Shown here one piece after another: positions 5,218 through 6,190 of a DNA stretch of 6,190 nucleotides. The position numbers and the translations under genes were made by a program. How positions within the stretch are numbered: position 1 is the stretch's first letter; each line of letters starts with the position of its first letter. The stretch spans positions 1 to 6,190 of the forward strand of contig CAKMQH010000034.1 of the NCBI GenBank assembly GCA_927911515.1, read 5' to 3'. This DNA is from an uncultured Neisseria sp. GTDB taxonomy: Bacteria; Pseudomonadota; Gammaproteobacteria; Burkholderiales; Neisseriaceae. The notes beneath the pieces were generated by a model that had not been told where the DNA came from, did no database searches, and saw only the letters and a program-made list of their open reading frames with translations.

Positions 5218-6190
5218 ATGACAACCCAAACCCTTTTAATCGAACTCTTAACTGAAGAACTCCCCCCAAAAGCCCTAAATAATTTAGGCAACCACTTCGC
5301 CGCTTCTGTTGCCGAAGGCTTGGAAAAAAGCGCAACTGATTGACGGCGAAGCCGAATTTACCGCCTACGCCTCGCCGCGCCGTTTGGCCGTTCAAATCAA
5401 AAACGTCAAAGCCGTTCAAGCCGATCAGAAAATCGTGAAAAAAAGGTCCTGCCGTGGCGAATGCCATGAAAGACGGCGCGCCAACCAAGGCTTTGGAAGG
5501 TTTCGCGCGCGGTGCTGGGGCAAAAATCGAAGACTTGACCATCGTCCACGACGGCAAGCAGGATGTGTACGCCTACGAATACGTCCAAACCGGCAAACCG
5601 TTGGGCGAACTTTTGGAAGACATTATCAATCAAGCCGTTAAGAAACTGCCGATTCCGAAAGTGATGCGTTGGGGCAGCAGTACGTTTACCTTCGTGCGCC
5701 CCGTTCACGGGCTGATTGTGCTGCATGGCGACGACATTGTGAACGTCAGCGTCTTGGGCCTGCAAAGCGGCAATCAAACCTTGGGACACCGCTTCCTTTC
5801 CAGCGGCGAAATCACCATTGAAAACGCCGACAGCTACGCCGCACAAATGCGCGAGCAAGGCAAAGTCGTCGCTTCGTTTGCCGAGCGCAAAGCCGCGATT
5901 CAGACGGCCTTGAACGAGCAGGCAGGTCGTCTGAAAGCGACCGTTGCCGCAGATGAAGCCCTGTTGGACGAAGTTACCGCACTGGTCGAATACCCCGTTG
6001 TTTTGGAAGCCGGTTTTGAAGAACATTTCCTCGCCGTGCCGCAGGAATGCCTGATTCTGACCATGCAGCAAAACCAAAAATACTTCCCGCTGCTCGACCA
6101 GAACGGCAAGCTGATGAACCGCTTCCTTCTGGTCTCCAACCTGCAAACCGAAGACCCGTCGCACATCATCCAAGGCAACGAACGCGTTTT
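5218..6190 (+). CDS. glyS: Glycyl-tRNA synthetase beta subunit, frame broken twice and 3'-truncated by window
   Basis: GlyS is the beta subunit of the alpha2beta2 glycyl-tRNA synthetase, which charges tRNA-Gly in the cytoplasm with GlyQ; beta supplies tRNA binding. The ATG at 5218 begins MTTQTLLIELLTEELPPKAL, the typical GlyS start. About 323 of roughly 690 codons are present. Family blocks downstream include YASPRRLAV, KVMRWGSSTFTFVRPVHG, TLGHRF, LVEYPVVLEAGFEEHFLAVPQE, and QKYFPLLDQNGKL with RFLLVSNLQ. The frame is not continuous. It shifts by one extra A at 5324-5329 (stop at 5341 in the starting frame) and again at 5438-5444; from there the third frame is open to the window edge. Removing one A from each run restores an unbroken family-like protein. 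Because GlyS should be essential and the rest is undamaged, I infer sequencing or assembly errors rather than a true pseudogene. glyQ is not in the window. Confidence 0.93.
5899..5910 (-). repeat. DNA uptake sequence, AGGCCGTCTGAA form, inside glyS
   Basis: TTCAGACGGCCT on the plus strand reads AGGCCGTCTGAA in reverse, differing by one base from the other copies in the window. In the glyS frame it lies within codons for I-Q-T-A-L. The same peptide occurs in relatives as I recall them, so the match may be partly codon-driven. Confidence 0.8.
5924..5935 (+). repeat. DNA uptake sequence inside glyS
   Basis: Exact AGGTCGTCTGAA, embedded in glyS codons for A-G-R-L-K. It lies 13 bases after the inverted AGGCCGTCTGAA copy, so the two could form an imperfect hairpin within the coding sequence, but no T run follows. 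Confidence 0.92.

Noticed and set aside
5028..5255. 75-codon plus-strand frame before glyS
   Set aside because: It needs a TTG start with no ribosome site, crosses the uptake sequence and overlaps the glyS start in another frame. Nothing in it resembles a known protein.
5324..5444. Programmed -1 ribosomal frameshifting on the A-rich heptamers in glyS
   Set aside because: Both sites carry an extra base, so restoring the frame needs a +1 shift (or loss of one A). The classic -1 slip at A-AAA-AAG would not rejoin the correct frame.
5406..6173. Minus-strand 255-codon open frame opposite glyS
   Set aside because: The plus strand clearly encodes conserved GlyS blocks throughout; the antisense frame is a product of codon bias.

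Overview
The window looks like chromosomal DNA from a commensal Neisseria (or a very close relative). The strongest sign is the DNA uptake sequence: the 12-mer AGGTCGTCTGAA occurs at 3068, 4800, 4826 (reverse), 5151 and 5924. This is the dialect I associate with N. mucosa/N. subflava-type commensals. One copy of the commoner neisserial form, AGGCCGTCTGAA, lies in reverse at 5899. The housekeeping proteins also read as betaproteobacterial/neisserial. The species assignment is an inference.

Layout. Positions 1-1575 hold the 3' part of the conserved rpsP-rimM-trmD-rplS operon: rimM (5' end outside the window), trmD (overlapping rimM by one base) and rplS, closed by a strong hairpin terminator. 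On the minus strand follow a hemolysin III/PAQR-like seven-helix membrane protein (1682-2299) and a predicted lipoprotein tyrosine/dual-specificity phosphatase (2441-3031). A 264-bp divergent intergenic region, with one uptake sequence and probable promoters, leads to a 492-residue plus-strand lipoprotein (3296-4774). That protein has a Gly-rich anchor linker, an unusual alpha-helical segment, and a C-terminal half resembling the TbpB/HpuA-type beta-barrel of Slam-dependent surface lipoproteins. It ends in a terminator built from two inverted uptake sequences. A roughly 376-bp non-coding leader precedes glyS (glycyl-tRNA synthetase beta subunit), which runs off the right edge. Its reading frame is broken twice, each time by one extra A in a poly-A run.

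How the genes fit together. rimM, trmD, rplS and glyS serve translation: 30S maturation, tRNA m1G37 methylation, the 50S subunit and Gly-tRNA charging. The middle block is envelope-related: one inner-membrane protein and two predicted lipoproteins. The surface-lipoprotein gene is bounded by uptake sequences on both sides, which would suit exchange by natural transformation. It is the most interesting element here. No CRISPR array, tRNA, rRNA, IS element or phage gene was seen.
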